Origin: Trileptium ribeirensis
Lineage: Eukaryota > Nematoda > Enoplea > Enoplida > Thoracostomopsidae
Assembly: GCA_030248225.1 (NCBI GenBank)
Contig: JASANE010012406.1
Location: 62,001-126,000 of the forward strand
Reading direction: 5' to 3'
DNA: 64,000 bases
Every line of letters begins with the position of its first letter. The stretch's first letter is position 1. The notes beneath the pieces were generated by a model. It was not told the origin of the DNA and searched no databases. It was given only the letters and a program-made list of their open reading frames with translations. Of this stretch, positions 1 to 13,500 are shown piece by piece. The translations under genes and the position numbers were made by a program.

Positions 1-1461
1 CAAGGAGTATACTGTAGTAGGGATTTCACCACTCGTTGCGCTTAGTATTATATATTGCACCAAAGAACGTAGCCTTCCAAAATTTCATAGCAGCACAGAA
101 AGGATTGCTTTCACCATACACTGTTTCACAGAGTTTTGCAACTTGAATTCGCTAATTCTCAGAAATATATTCTCTGGAACACCTGTGGTGTAAGGTACTC
201 GGAAGCAGTGGTGTAAGGTACTCGGAAGAACATTAAGAATGATGATGATAATGCTTTCTGACATAATAGCGAAGGTTATTTTCTGATAACAACAGAGAAC
301 TTATTGGATATTTATATGCTCTTTTTGAGTCAACTGAATATCCGTTATAAAGCCAAAGTTGATTACTTAGCGGACGACAGCATTATTAACAAATATGAGC
401 TGAAACTATGCCTTTGCTAATTACTGCAAAAACTTAGATAGCTACCGGGAACATAAAATCCATGCGATGAATGTTGTGCGAACAGGATTCAGCGTAATGT
501 TACGTAAACGCTTCACATGTTTATGACAATATGAGCCATGGCCTCTCCGCTTGATCAAAATTCCTGGGAGTATCAGTCAGCCCAAGGCTCTGGAGAAATT
601 AAATATATCTGGGCAACTGAAGCATTCTCCGACCGGATAACCACAGACTGTTTTCGGCGTGGTCGGGTTAAAATGAGCAAGCATTTGGCTACAAAGTATA
701 GTACGATGTATATACACGATTTACCTATCGAATTTTATTTATTCTCTGTTAGACAAGGATTTAAAGCTACCTATAACTTGTACAAGATACTCAGTGAAAA
801 TGAATTCTCAGTTTTGTTTTTGAACATACCTGGCGGAAGTCAGGTTATTCTCTGAGGTAACCGTCGAAAGGTTGTTTGTCGACGTCACTATAAAGAAGCG
901 GCAAGTAGTATAATTACTGTCTGCTTCCGACGCTTCCTTGGCGCAGTTTTCAATGAATCCAAATGAATTACCTATAAATCAGTAAATTCTATTTCGCAAC
1001 CATCATTGGAAATCCAGCTTCAAACTTCTACGTAAAAATTTAGAATATTTAAATTCCAGTATTTTGTAAATTAATTCTGGAATATGGCCGAAAATCCTAG
1101 GCAACTTGACAAATTGTGCAAAATGGCCAGCTAAAACAAAAATATTTTCAATTTCGTCTGTTGAATGCTGCCGCCTCTGCCAGGTATTCGAACTTGTCAA
1201 GGATCTACCGCAAACAAAACGGATGTTTCTTCGATCATTATAATTTTAGAATGTTTGGACTTGGAAGATACGCTGAAATTACATATAGATAGTTTAAAGT
1301 TGTTAAGGTATGACTTTAAAAATTCAGGATTATTTTAGAGTAGAATTTTTGATATTTAAATTGACGAACGCAAAAATTTGCAAAAATTTTATAAGTCAAA
1401 CTGTGTCTAGAATTAGTGGTAACATAGCTATGAAAGTAATGAAACGTTATCGTTTTTGTAG
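1..1461. other. Upstream part, no recognised exon
   Basis: No coding segment of BPNT1 or of any other family was recognised here. A short direct duplication (about 21 bp, period about 23) is visible at 185-229. Open frames such as 538-855 resemble no family I know. The missing N-terminal BPNT1 exons, about 75 residues by comparison with the usual length near 308 aa, should end in phase 0 with a GEE-type metal-binding motif. I did not find one here, so they probably lie left of the window. Confidence 0.5.
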
Positions 1462-1569
1462 AAATATGAAAACTCGGATCTGGACAGTGCCACAGTTGAA
1501 ACTGATTTTGACACGTCGGTTTTTAACCATAGGTGTCCTGAACAATGGGCTGACGTGAACGATGAGCAG
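1462..1569 (+). CDS. BPNT1: BPNT1 exon (36 codons, segment before the DPLDGT motif)
   Basis: The acceptor follows TTTTTGTAG and the donor is CAG|GTAATT; the exon is phase 0 at both ends. It encodes [10 protein letters not shown]... ending WADVNDEQ, an acidic linker that aligns in position with the variable segment between the GEE motif and WVDPLDGT in animal BPNT1. Sequence conservation is weak here. The call rests on position, phase and fit to the next exon. Confidence 0.75.
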
Positions 1570-4500
1570 GTAATTTTTGCTGCTAAAATATCACAATAAG
1601 TATTCAATTGGTAAAGCTGAACAAAAATAAAAGCTGTTCGCGAATAATTCATTAAAAATTCGCTAGTAGGAATATAACTATTGTTAATATTTTGCGTGAA
1701 ATGTTTGAGAATTTTTCATAAAACGTTCTCGAAAGGTTTTGTTTTTGTTCTATTCATATCTGTAAGTACATAGATTAGTAGCTTGTCTCGGCGCAAAAGT
1801 TGTGAAATCTAAGGTTGAGTTATATTTTAAAAAGATGTACACAGCTTGCGTTGCTTAAACAGTTAATCAATCAAAACCCCATTTAACATAATCCTGCAGC
1901 ATAAATAATGACAACAGCGGCGAATGATTGGCAGCTACATAGAGACTACATTGTTCTACAAAATGAACCCAATATCATTGTATAACTAAAGCGGTTCAGA
2001 ATATATTGCCATTTTCGTGTATTTTGTGTCTCTTGGGCGATTTTAAAAACTCCTTTAGACTCTAATTTTGGACCAGGGGTTAAATTGTGCAAAAATTTTA
2101 TATACAGTTATATAGAACCTTGATTGCTCTACATAATGAACTGGGGTGCGACCTTTATCATTTTGTGATGGCTGTGCGCCGTTTGTTGTACGAAACCTTG
2201 CCTAACCATTGCCTAGGGCGCCAAGACCCTGTCCAACGGCCTGCTCGTTCTCCTGATCTAAGCTGGAGGAATGCATTAATCTTGGAGGCGCTATGTTCGC
2301 ACTTGGGTAAATGTTATTTATCAAAAATCTAAGTTATATATGAGAGTGGAGTATACGAAAACACTTTTAGATATGTTTATTATTTGGTGCGCTGGGTTAC
2401 TTTAATGCTGGATCGTTACTTTTGGACACCCTGTATAATACAGAATATATATATTTAGTACCTATTTGTTGCAATATTTTAGATGTAGTATTTTGCTTCA
2501 GATAACAATATGGGTGGATCCATTGGATGGGACTTCTGAATTCACACAAAGTTTAACAGCCGGAATGGAGTGTTAGTGAATGCTTACTTTATTGTTATAC
2601 TTAGCTTTTGCACATTACATACCTTACGATGAGCCGTTTCATTCGTGTTTAGTATTTGGATTTTTTATTGTTAGCAAAACTTCTGATACAGGATGAAATA
2701 GCAGCTGATACAATTAATAGCTTTAAATGCGGGAGGTTGTTGGTTCATAAATTTTAAAAGTCTTATATTGTGTCTTCCTAACTTGATGCTTAGCTTATCG
2801 GATAGCATTATGACATAACGTGATTCAGTAATGTGAGTAAAAATTATGTTTTTTATGTCGCACGCTTAGTGTGTAATAAAGTCCTTCTAATTTTGAAAAA
2901 GAATAATGAATTGCATACAGTGTTTGCGCTGTATTTTACTGACGAAAAGTATTATAGATTGATGCCATTGTCGCCTTCTAGTGATTCGGCTAGACGCACA
3001 CCATGTTCCGCGTGCGATAATTGCTGCTCCTTTGGAGTTTGCTAAATTTTTATTTTTGCCTAAAATGATTTTAGTATTTCAGCACTTCGAGAGCACGTGA
3101 CGGTCTTGATCGGCATTGCTGTTGGTTCTGAGCCAGCTGCTGGCATTATTCATCAGCCATTTTATCATCGAGATAAGCAGTCACCGCCTGGAAGAACGAT
3201 TTGGGGACTAGTTGGACTTAACGAAGCCTTCGGTGCTAACGTTAGCCAATCTAACAGAGGTCAGTCTGTTTTCTACGGGAAATATGTGAGGTCAAAATAT
3301 ATTTGCGAATAGCGATTGAATAGCTACTAATTTGTCATGAACTGTTCGCGAAAAAATTTCTTTTATTTTTATAAGTGTAGCTGCATATTTGAAACTTCTT
3401 GCTCATTTAAAACATTTTTGCACTAATTTGATATCAAATATTATGTACATATTATGTTACTGCGATTTTGGTTCTCAGGTTAGCTTACCCTCGTTTGAGC
3501 TGTTTTGATCTTGGCCAACCTGGCTGCTGTCAAATTGGATCCTCAAAATTGATGCCAAAAGATTTGCTTGTTGCCCTGCATTCAGGCCAGGCCTGATCAA
3601 GAAACCATAAATCGCTGATACCTGTTTATACCTATTTAAAATCAATTTAGAAAATGTTTTGCGTTTGTAACTAAAGCATTATAGTTCGTAAAACTGCTTA
3701 GTATAAGTATACTTTTGCACTTGTATGCTCATTTCTTGGTAGATGTGTACACATCTCCTGCTTGCCTGGGTGTTATTTTTAATTCTGAGTGTAGTGAGCG
3801 AAAGAGCAAAGCGAAGGATTCTTACTAGCCTGATAGTGGCGAAATTTGACAATGTCCGTTATTGGATATTTAGAGTAACGCGTATAACTCAACTTTGTCT
3901 GGGCGGAATGATTCGCTCCATTGCTCATTTGAAGTCTAGAAATCTGTATTTGTGCTCTTTAGTTGGTCTGAAGCCCGAGTCCAACATGATACCTCACGAA
4001 AAAGCGAGTCGAAAACGGACTGGTCAGGTCGCGAAGGAGGTCGAGAATTTCGTTATTCATTGTATCTTGACAACTCGCGCACAACTTGACAACAAAAGTC
4101 AAATTGAGCTCATTTTGTGTATCAAATAAACCTCTGCAAGACCTTACTTAATGCTTTTGCTAGTTTTTCAGCATGTAGAAAATACGTTAAAAAGGTTTTA
4201 AACGGTCCGTAAGATTCAAATTGAACGAAAGCGACAATATCTTCGCAACCACTCGAGCTATAATGGGTATTATTGGTCTCATTTTATAGAGCAAATCATG
4301 CTTTATATAGCCGCGTAGGGTGTGCTGCAACTGCCATTATTTACTCTGCAGGATTATATCAAAACGAGTTTTAGAATGGGCCTACTGGACCCAAAATACA
4401 CGAAAACGGCAATATCTGTTAGAGCCATGTGGTGGTTAGTGACTTCATTTTATAGAGCAATTTATCCTCTATATAACTACACATTGTAAGTTCTACCCAA

Positions 4501-7500
4501 TGCACCATATGAGGATATATCACTTCAACTCTTCAAGCAACATGGCTGATATTTGGCTCATTTTGTAGCTTGATGCTCAATATAGGTAGCTAAATTACAT
4601 AGTTAACACTCATAATTCACCTCCTTGGCGATAAGCCAAGTTACTAGTATGCATTTTGCATTGGCGACGAACTTTTCGTTATTCAATAGCCCACTTGATC
4701 TTTCGATTGTATACCAAGCCCATACCTGCCATTGGCGGTTGTCCAATAATGTACTGGCCTGTGCACAGTTGAAGAAGGGGCCCCGGTGTCTGTTCCCCTG
4801 CTCAGCCGAAGCTTCCCATGATGAACTAAATCTAAGATTTATTAATGTCCCTAAATTTTATGTTTTTAGTACATTATGCTAAAAATGTTTTTGAATCATT
4901 AAGTACTACTATTTCTAATATTAAAACGCTGTTTTATAGCGTGAAAATGATAGTACAACAGTTAAAAGTACCAGAAAATATGCAAAGACAGAGACATAAT
5001 ATGTACCGTACGTAGAAAAATTGTTTTCCCGTCCACTTTGAAATTTACAATTTAAATTTGGGCTGCCAAAGTTAGCACCAATTTTAGGAAGACTATAATG
5101 AGCAGGCCAGCTGTAGTGCTTCAAATTAATTCCAGATATCGCTTTTGTATGGTCTTCCACTGCAATAGCCGTAATTACAGTGCTGTGGTGCCATGTTATT
5201 TAATTGATGATCAAAATATAATGTAAGTTTTTAGCTCGAGGTGATCTGCCAAATGTATTTTAGCGCTGCAGCCGGCATTACGTCATGTAAATAATTTATA
5301 ATTATTGTTTCGAATAATTAGTACTAATATAGCAGTGCCGCTAGTGATAGTCTTGAATTTTAAAAAAATGCACGTTAGAAAAACAATTTTAAAAAGACGC
5401 ACCTATTGAAAATATGATGTCGTGATTTTGATTCTTTCATTGTGGCAGGCGCTAATATTATCACTACAACACGATCACATTCCAACAAAGATGTTGACGA
5501 AACCATCGCAGCAATGAAGCCCTCCAATGTTATACGAGCAGGAGGCGCAGGAAATAAAGTTAGTGCTCCACAAAATGAGATATTGGAATCATGAGACTAA
5601 CCAATGCGCTATTCAAAATAATGTAACGGCAGATCACCGGTTTTACCAAAACATTTATAGAAAACTGTGACACTCGGTCATACATACGTACTTTACCTTA
5701 ACTCATGCGTAGTCGATTTTTGGCTTTCCCCATGCACAACAACTGAATAGTGCTACTTCTCACCCTAAGAATGTCTGATGGTATTAGGTGCATTCACTAA
5801 TGTTTCATTGTGAAAGCGGACACTAACTAACATGTCGCCAATACCCAAAGATAACAGTTGTTTCAGTCACCGACGGCGCCTATTCTTGCTCTAATCTCAT
5901 TGGTTATTGGCGAACTGTTAGTTCGCATCCCCAAAGAAACCTTAGTTGGTGTGGTCAATACTCCCCGGGAACCCTGGGGCTACCCCTGCAATGCTTGGAA
6001 GTAAGGTCAAAAAAACTACGTCAACGGATAAGTTAAAGTACATAAGTACGACAGAGTGTTATACAGGGTGTCCGCGCCCTTGAAAATCATTGAAAGTCCT
6101 TGAAAACCCTTGAATTGGAAAGTTACCCTTGAAAACTAATTTGACTAAATCGCTTCAATTTGGGTCTAAAATCAGGTCAATGTTATTTTTTTGTCAAGAG
6201 ATTTTGATAAGAAAACCTTATTAAAGTAGCAAAAAATGTCGGCGCTTCGCGTAGTTTTAATGGTGAATACATCTTCGCAGTTTAAATTTGCCACAAAATT
6301 TCTTTGTAAACTTTACTTCCAGATCACATGCCGGTTCTCGACGAGTGATTATGAAAGTCACACAACGACATACAGCGTCCCGATTCATACCACAGACTGT
6401 TTGTAATGCTACGAAACATTGGGGGGAAAATAATAATAGTAATCTACTAAGTGAAACAAGGAAAACATGGCAGGACAAGGTCATTACACTAATATGATGT
6501 GTATAACCACCTTGTCCTGCCAGGTTTTTTGTTCTAGGTTTTAATAATAGCCCTTGATATGTAATTGTACCATGACTTCTTCATATCTACCAAGCGGTTT
6601 GGATGGTCTCTAAATTGTATCCTGATTTGGGTGGTTTGCAAGACTGAGTGCTGGTTTGTTTTAATTGACAGTAGTTTTAGTACCTTGTTGCGCAAATACA
6701 TTTTTAAAGTAGTTCTTTGAATTTTTTAACAATAAATATCAGTAGAAAATCCTGAATTTCGATCCAAATTACCTTTAAAAATTCTTGAATTTCACAGCGG
6801 CTAAGCAGCGGACGCCCTGGTTATACTCTTTTGCAAATGTTCACTATGAACTATTGGTTTTTACGCATAACTGTAATCTGAAGAGAACCAAAGTGATGCT
6901 GAACTCGGGTTTGCTATATAATTTGCCACAAATCTACATATGCTTAGTCGCTAGTCGAAAATGAAAATGTTCTGTGGTGTTTCGGGAATAGAACAGTTCA
7001 GAATAAAAATGTGTTACAGATGATGATATTGTAAGTCTGATACGGTCTATAATGTGGTATTGATCTCCAAGCAGTATTCACATAGAAATGAGAAACAACA
7101 TAAAAAATATTGATCCGTTTGGAATGGCGTTAAAGAAGTGGGATGACCCAATTTCATAACGAAAATTTTAAAACACACCAGTTATACACAAAACAATAAA
7201 CGCCAAATGTTTACATTCGGTGGTACAATAGTTGCACACATGAAGCCAGCTTATGCTGCAGTATTATAGTCACTGCAAAACCATAAGGGGGATAAAATTT
7301 GTCTCCCAAAAATTAAAATTACTACGCCTTGATTGCACCTTGAAAATTATGGGTCTTTTCCGCTAGCCATCAAGTCTGAATTTTGAAGATATGTAAGGTA
7401 TTGCCATTTATGTAAAATTTTATGCATAAGTCGTTAGCCATGAACCGATTACGCTGACTTTAGCAATATTCGACTAAGCTCGTCAATGCGTCTCGATGAT

Positions 7501-10500
7501 TTACCAAGAAATTGTTTTCGAAAATTTTGGGTACCGAGGGGGTTATTGGTAACTCAAAAATAATCGCAAAAGTAATTGTCATAAACGTGGCCGAAATGGA
7601 AATTTTTTGAATCAGGTCATCGAGCTGAGCCGCGCGATTACAAAACTATCGCTGTAAATATCTACGAAATTGACCAATTTAGCCTATGGTTGGGGCTAAA
7701 GGAAAAGATTCAAAATTACTGGGTGCGTACAATGTTTTAGCGCCCATAAATTTCAATATTACCGTGTAGTGTGTGATTGCTGTGTTGCAAGACTAGCATC
7801 CAAAAACGTAGTGGATACATCCAATTTAGCAACATCCACAAATTTTAAAATTTGTGACCTTTGTGTAGCACTTACAAAATTTATTTTTATTCCAGTTATG
7901 CCTTAAAAAGGATGATCTATAGTGATGAAGGTTTTGCTGCCGTGTGCCATATTTCAACTTAGCATTACCCCAAATACGGTGCACGTTAAATTTCGGCAAA
8001 ATTATAGAACCCTATCTTATTTGTCGTCATCATTTTGTTTAGAAAGTGCAAGGCTTGCAGCTGAAATTTAATCAAAAATCCTTAATACTATCAACCCAGG
8101 CAAACGAACCTGGCTAGAGAGAGGTAAAATGAACTCAAAATTTTTGTGCTTCTTCGAGCATGCTTATCTATACTTACGACAATTCTGAGGTTATGGGGAA
8201 GCGAATGCAATTATCTCAAATACCGCTATGTAATGTTTCAATGTAGCTTTATTACTAATAAATAACCAATAATTGGAGCATATATGCTGAATGTCCTAGG
8301 TCTCCGGTGAAGTAGTCGAGGTCCCCCGAAGGGGGGGGGCTGTGAGCATATGTATGAGTAAGAGGTATATAATTATTGTTCGTATTAATTGTATATAGCA
8401 CTGAAAATACGTTTCAATGAAATTTAAAAGCAATTTCTTTGATTTTTGCAACGCCAGATTTTTTAAAAAAATTCCAATAACTTCCTTGAAATTTCAAAGA
8501 TCAAATTCCTAATAAGTTAGTTCTTTAAACGATAAATCTTTGAAATTTGTAGGAATAGTTTTTTTAATTTTAAAGGAATATTCTGATGGTGCAAAAATCA
8601 AAGAAATTCCTTTTAAATTTCATTGAAAGTATCTTGAGTGCACATACTGCTGTTATACCACCATTTGCCGCAATCAATTGTAAAATAATATTGTGAGTAT
8701 AAATAATGAAGTGCCAAATATTTTGATTCTAATTTAGCCCAGTCTGTTAAGGTCATGGAACAACTCAATTAAAATCAACCTGCCGTAGATTTGGGTTTTG
8801 CAAAATATTTACAAATCAATTAAAATAGTATAATTTTCGTTCCTGAAGGTAACCGAACTGAGAGCCAAGTCACAGCAGACGTAAACTGAATGCTCCCATA
8901 ACGCGGTAATAGAACATAGAAGGATAATATTATAACTTGGCAATATTAGTTTTTGCGTAGTGAATGTTTTAGGAAATCTCGAAACGGATCTCGAGGTAAA
9001 TACATTATTAGAACAAGAATTCCATGCACAACGCACTTATGGAAACCGAGCTGAGCATGGAATGCGGAGTTTGTTCAGTTGGCGGTCAATTGCGCAAAAA
9101 GTTGACTATCTGTATCACGCATAATTCGTCATGGATTTTCGAAAATTTTTGTTCAACGCTAAATATAACCTAGTTTTGCGCCCGCCTTGTTTAGTGTTTG
9201 TGCTTTTATGATGATTTCCTGCTATAATTATCATAAGCCGACGCCAACATTGTAATTTTGGTCATTTTTTTGTCCGCGAGTATTTTTTGCTCTAAATCTC
9301 GTTAGATACTGTCCCTATCACGCATAATTCGTCATGGATTTTCGTAAATTTTTGTTCAACGCTAAATATATAACTTAGTTTTGCGCCCGCCTTGTTTAGT
9401 ATTTGTGCTTTTATGATGATTTCCTGCTAGAATTATCATAAACCAACGCCAACATTGTAATTTTGGTCATTGTTTGTCCGCGAGTATTTTTTGCTCTAAA
9501 TCTCGTTAGATACTGTCCCTATCACGCATAATTCGCCATGGATTTTCGTAAATTTTTGTTCAACGCTAAATATATAACTTAGTTTTGCGCCCGCCTTGTT
9601 TAGTATTTGTGCTTTTATGATGATTTCCTGCTAGAATTATCATAAACCGACGCCAACATTGTAATTTTGGTCATTGTTTGTCCGCGAGTATTTTTTGCTC
9701 TAAATCTCGTTAGATACTGTTCCTATCACGCATAATTCGTCATGGATTTTCGTAAATTTTTGTTCAACGCTAAAATATATAACTTAGTTTTGCGCCCGCC
9801 TTATTTAGTGTTTGTGCTTTTATGATGATTTCCTGCTAGAATTATCATAAACCGACGCCAACATTGTAATTTTGGTCATTGTTTGTCCGCGAGTATTTTT
9901 TGCTCTAAATCTCGTTAGATACTGTCCCTATCACGCATAATTCGTCATGGATTTTCGTAAATTTTTGTTCAACGCTAAATATATAACTTAGTTTTGCGCC
10001 CGCCTTGTTTAGTATTTGTGCTTTTATGATGATTTCCTGCTAGAATTATCATAAACCGACGCCAACATTGTAATTTTGGTCATTGTTTGTCCGCGAGTAT
10101 TTTTTGCTCTAAATCTCGTTAGATACTGTCCCTATCACGCATAATTCGTCATGGATTTTCGTAAATTTTTGTTCAACGCTAAAATATATATATAACTTAG
10201 TTTTGCGCCCGCCTTGTTTAGTGTTTGTGCTTTTATGATGATTTCCTGCTAGAATTATCATAAACCGACGCCAACATTGTAATTTTGGTCATTGTTTGTC
10301 CGCTAGTATTTTTTGCTCTAAATCTCGTTAGATACTGTCCCTATCACGCATAATTCGTCATGGATTTTCGTAAATTTTTGTTCAACGCTAAATATGTAAC
10401 TTAGTTTTGCGCCCGCCTTGTTTAGTGTTTGTGCTTTTATGATGATTTCCTGCTAGAATTATCATAAACCGACGCCAACATTGTAATTTTGGTCATTGTT

Positions 10501-13500
10501 TGTCCGCGAGTATTTTTTGCTCTAAATCTCGTTAGATACTGTCCCTATCACGCATAATTCGTCATGGATTTTCGTAAATTTTTGTTCAACGCTAAATATA
10601 TAACTTAGTTTTGCGCCCGCCTTGTTTAGTATTTGTGCTTTTATGATGATTTCCTGCTAGAATTATCATAAACCGACGCCAACATTGTAATTTTGGTCAT
10701 TGTTTGTCCGCGAGTATTTTTTGCTCTAAATCTCGTTAGATACTGTCCCTATCACGCATAATTCGTCATGGATTTTCGTAAATTTTTGTTCAACGCTAAA
10801 ATATATATATAACTTAGTTTTGCGCCCGCCTTGTTTAGTGTTTGTGCTTTTATGATGATTTCCTGCTAGAATTATCATAAAACCGACGCCAACATTGTAA
10901 TTTTGGTCATTTTTTTGTCCGCGAGTATTTTTTGCTCTGAATCTCGTTAGATACTGTCCCTATCACGCATAATTCGTCATGGATTTTCGTAAATTTTTGT
11001 TCAACGCTAAATATATAACTTAGTTTGCGCCCGCCTTGTTTAGTGTTTGTGCTTTTATGATGATTTCCTGCTAGAATTATCATAAACCGACGCCAACATT
11101 GTAATTTTGGTCATTGTTTGTCCGCGAGTATTTTTTGCTCTAAATCTCGTTAGATACTGTCCCTATCACGCATAATTAGTCATGGATTTTCGTAAATTTT
11201 TGTTCAACGCTAAAATATATAACTTAGTTTTGCGCCCGCCTTGTTTAGTATTTGTGCTTTTATGATGATTTCCTGCTAGAATTGTCATAAACCGACGCCA
11301 ACATTGTAATTTTGGTCATTGTTTGTCCGCGAGTATTTTTTGCTCTAAATCTCGTTAGATACTGTCCCTATCACGCATAATTCGTCATGAATTTTCGTAA
11401 ATTTTTGTTCAACGCTAAAATATATAACTTAGTTTTGCGCCCGCCTTGTTTAGTGTTTGTGCTTTTATGATGATTTCCTGCTAGAATTATCATAAACCGA
11501 CGCCAACATTGTAATTTTGGTCATTGTTTGTCCGCGAGTATTTTTTGCTCTAAATCTCGTTAGATACTGTCCCTATCACGCATAATTCGTCATGGATTTT
11601 CGTAAATTTTTGTTCAACGCTAAATATATAACTTAGTTTTGCGCCCGCCTTGTTTAGTGTTTGTGCTTTTATGATGATTTCCTGCTAGAATTATCATAAA
11701 CCGACGCCAACATTGTAATTTTGGTCATTGTTTGTCCGCGAGTATTTTTTGCTCTAAATCTCGTTAGATACTGTCCCTATCACGCATAATTCGTCATGGA
11801 TTTTCGTAAATTTTTGTTCAACGCTAAAATATATAACTTAGTTTTGCGCCCGCCTTGTTTAGTGTTTGTGCTTTTATGATGATTTCCTGCTAGAATTATC
11901 ATAAAACCGACGCCAACATTGTAATTTTGGTCATTTTTTTGTCCGCGAGGATTTTTTGCTCTAAATCTCGTTAGATACGTCGAATCAAAAAATAGAGCCC
12001 ACGAAATTTTTTTTACACTTTGCTGTTTATATTTATATGTAACATGTTTTGTGGAGATGTTTTCGAGTGAAAGTGAGTGTTTACAAGTGAAGTTTAAAAC
12101 ATGTACCTAAAAAGTGAAATTTTCAAAATTTTGTTTGAGTGGAGCTTATTGGAAGTGGACGATAGACTTAATACATATATACATGGGACGAGCCATACAT
12201 AAGAGAAGTGGGAGGAGTGCGCAGTGCCTTCGGCTCCGCGAAAACTATGTACGGGTTTGGCGCCTACAGGTGGTCAAATGACCATTCGGGGTGGTGTTAT
12301 ATCTATTAGCATGCATAACCTAATATGTAGAGTTATTTAACTCCTTAAGCACGTTGGCTTCATTGTAAACATATAATGGACATATTGTTGACCTTATGGG
12401 ACGCTATTTGAGCCCAAAAATCATGAATTTTGGTAACAAAAATTGTCAATTGTTGGTATTTTTCATTGGTAGACTAAATTTGAGCGTAGTTGAAAGCAAT
12501 GGAATGTACTTGTGCGGCATGCATCCAATATGGCAAGCGATTGGTCCCAACATCATGACTAAACGACTCTTGAATTTATGTTGAAAGTTGTGGTTTGTAA
12601 ATTTCAAAAAATGTCCTTCCTTTTTATCGTCGGAGTACAAAGTAAAGGGACCTATGGTCTTTTTATGTGCCGCAATTTGCCGTAACCTTGTCCTTAATGT
12701 ATTGCTAGTATTGTTGTTGTTCTGGAACTTCGCGGAGCAGCTGAAATTTATTGGAACATCGAAAGTCTGTGGACCCGGAGAAGACGTAGCTGCTACGATC
12801 CCCTTGTTATTTGAATAAAGTACTGGTTGGCTCTTGCTAATACTATTTTTGAGCTTATTGACACTCGCGAAATATATCTTGACACACCTACCTTTACATG
12901 AAGTATTTTGCGCCTGGAGCACGCACCAGCAATGTATCTATTGATTAACTCTTGCCATTACTGGTTAACAGACACAGTTAGACACCTACCTTTAAATGAA
13001 GTATTTTACGCCTGGAGCACGCACCAGCAATGTATGTATTGATTAACTCTTGCCATTACTGGTTAACAGACACAGACACCTACCTTTAAATGAAGTATTT
13101 TACGCCTGGAGCACGCACCAGCAATGTATGTATTGATTAACTCTTGCCATTACTGGTTAACAGACACAGTTAGACAAGAGCGTGGACTATATAATTGGTG
13201 ACTTGAGGTAACAGAAAAGTCTTTGAACAGAATCAATCACATATTTGGTTAATTACATCGACGCGGCGATTAAAAGTCTTGTCATAGTGTTCATATTTGA
13301 GCATCGTGTAGTTTAGCTGGCGGCATAAAGGACAATTTAGTGGTACCTTATTAAAGCTGCAGTTAGCTATTTTACTTTGCAACAGAGTGACTGAAAAATG
13401 ACCGAGTGTGTTTTATTACATACGGTAAATACTCTCAGTGTCACTTGTTCATAAGTTACTGATTAGGCTGTTTAGTAATCTCATCCATGCTACCAGGTTT

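Noticed and set aside
3743..4129. 128-codon frame with a signal-peptide-like start
   Set aside because: It lies in a BPNT1 intron, resembles no family and has no supporting context.
9112..11978. CRISPR array or hammerhead ribozyme satellite
   Set aside because: Units are contiguous without spacers and the genome is eukaryotic; no CTGATGA/GAAA hammerhead core is present in the unit.
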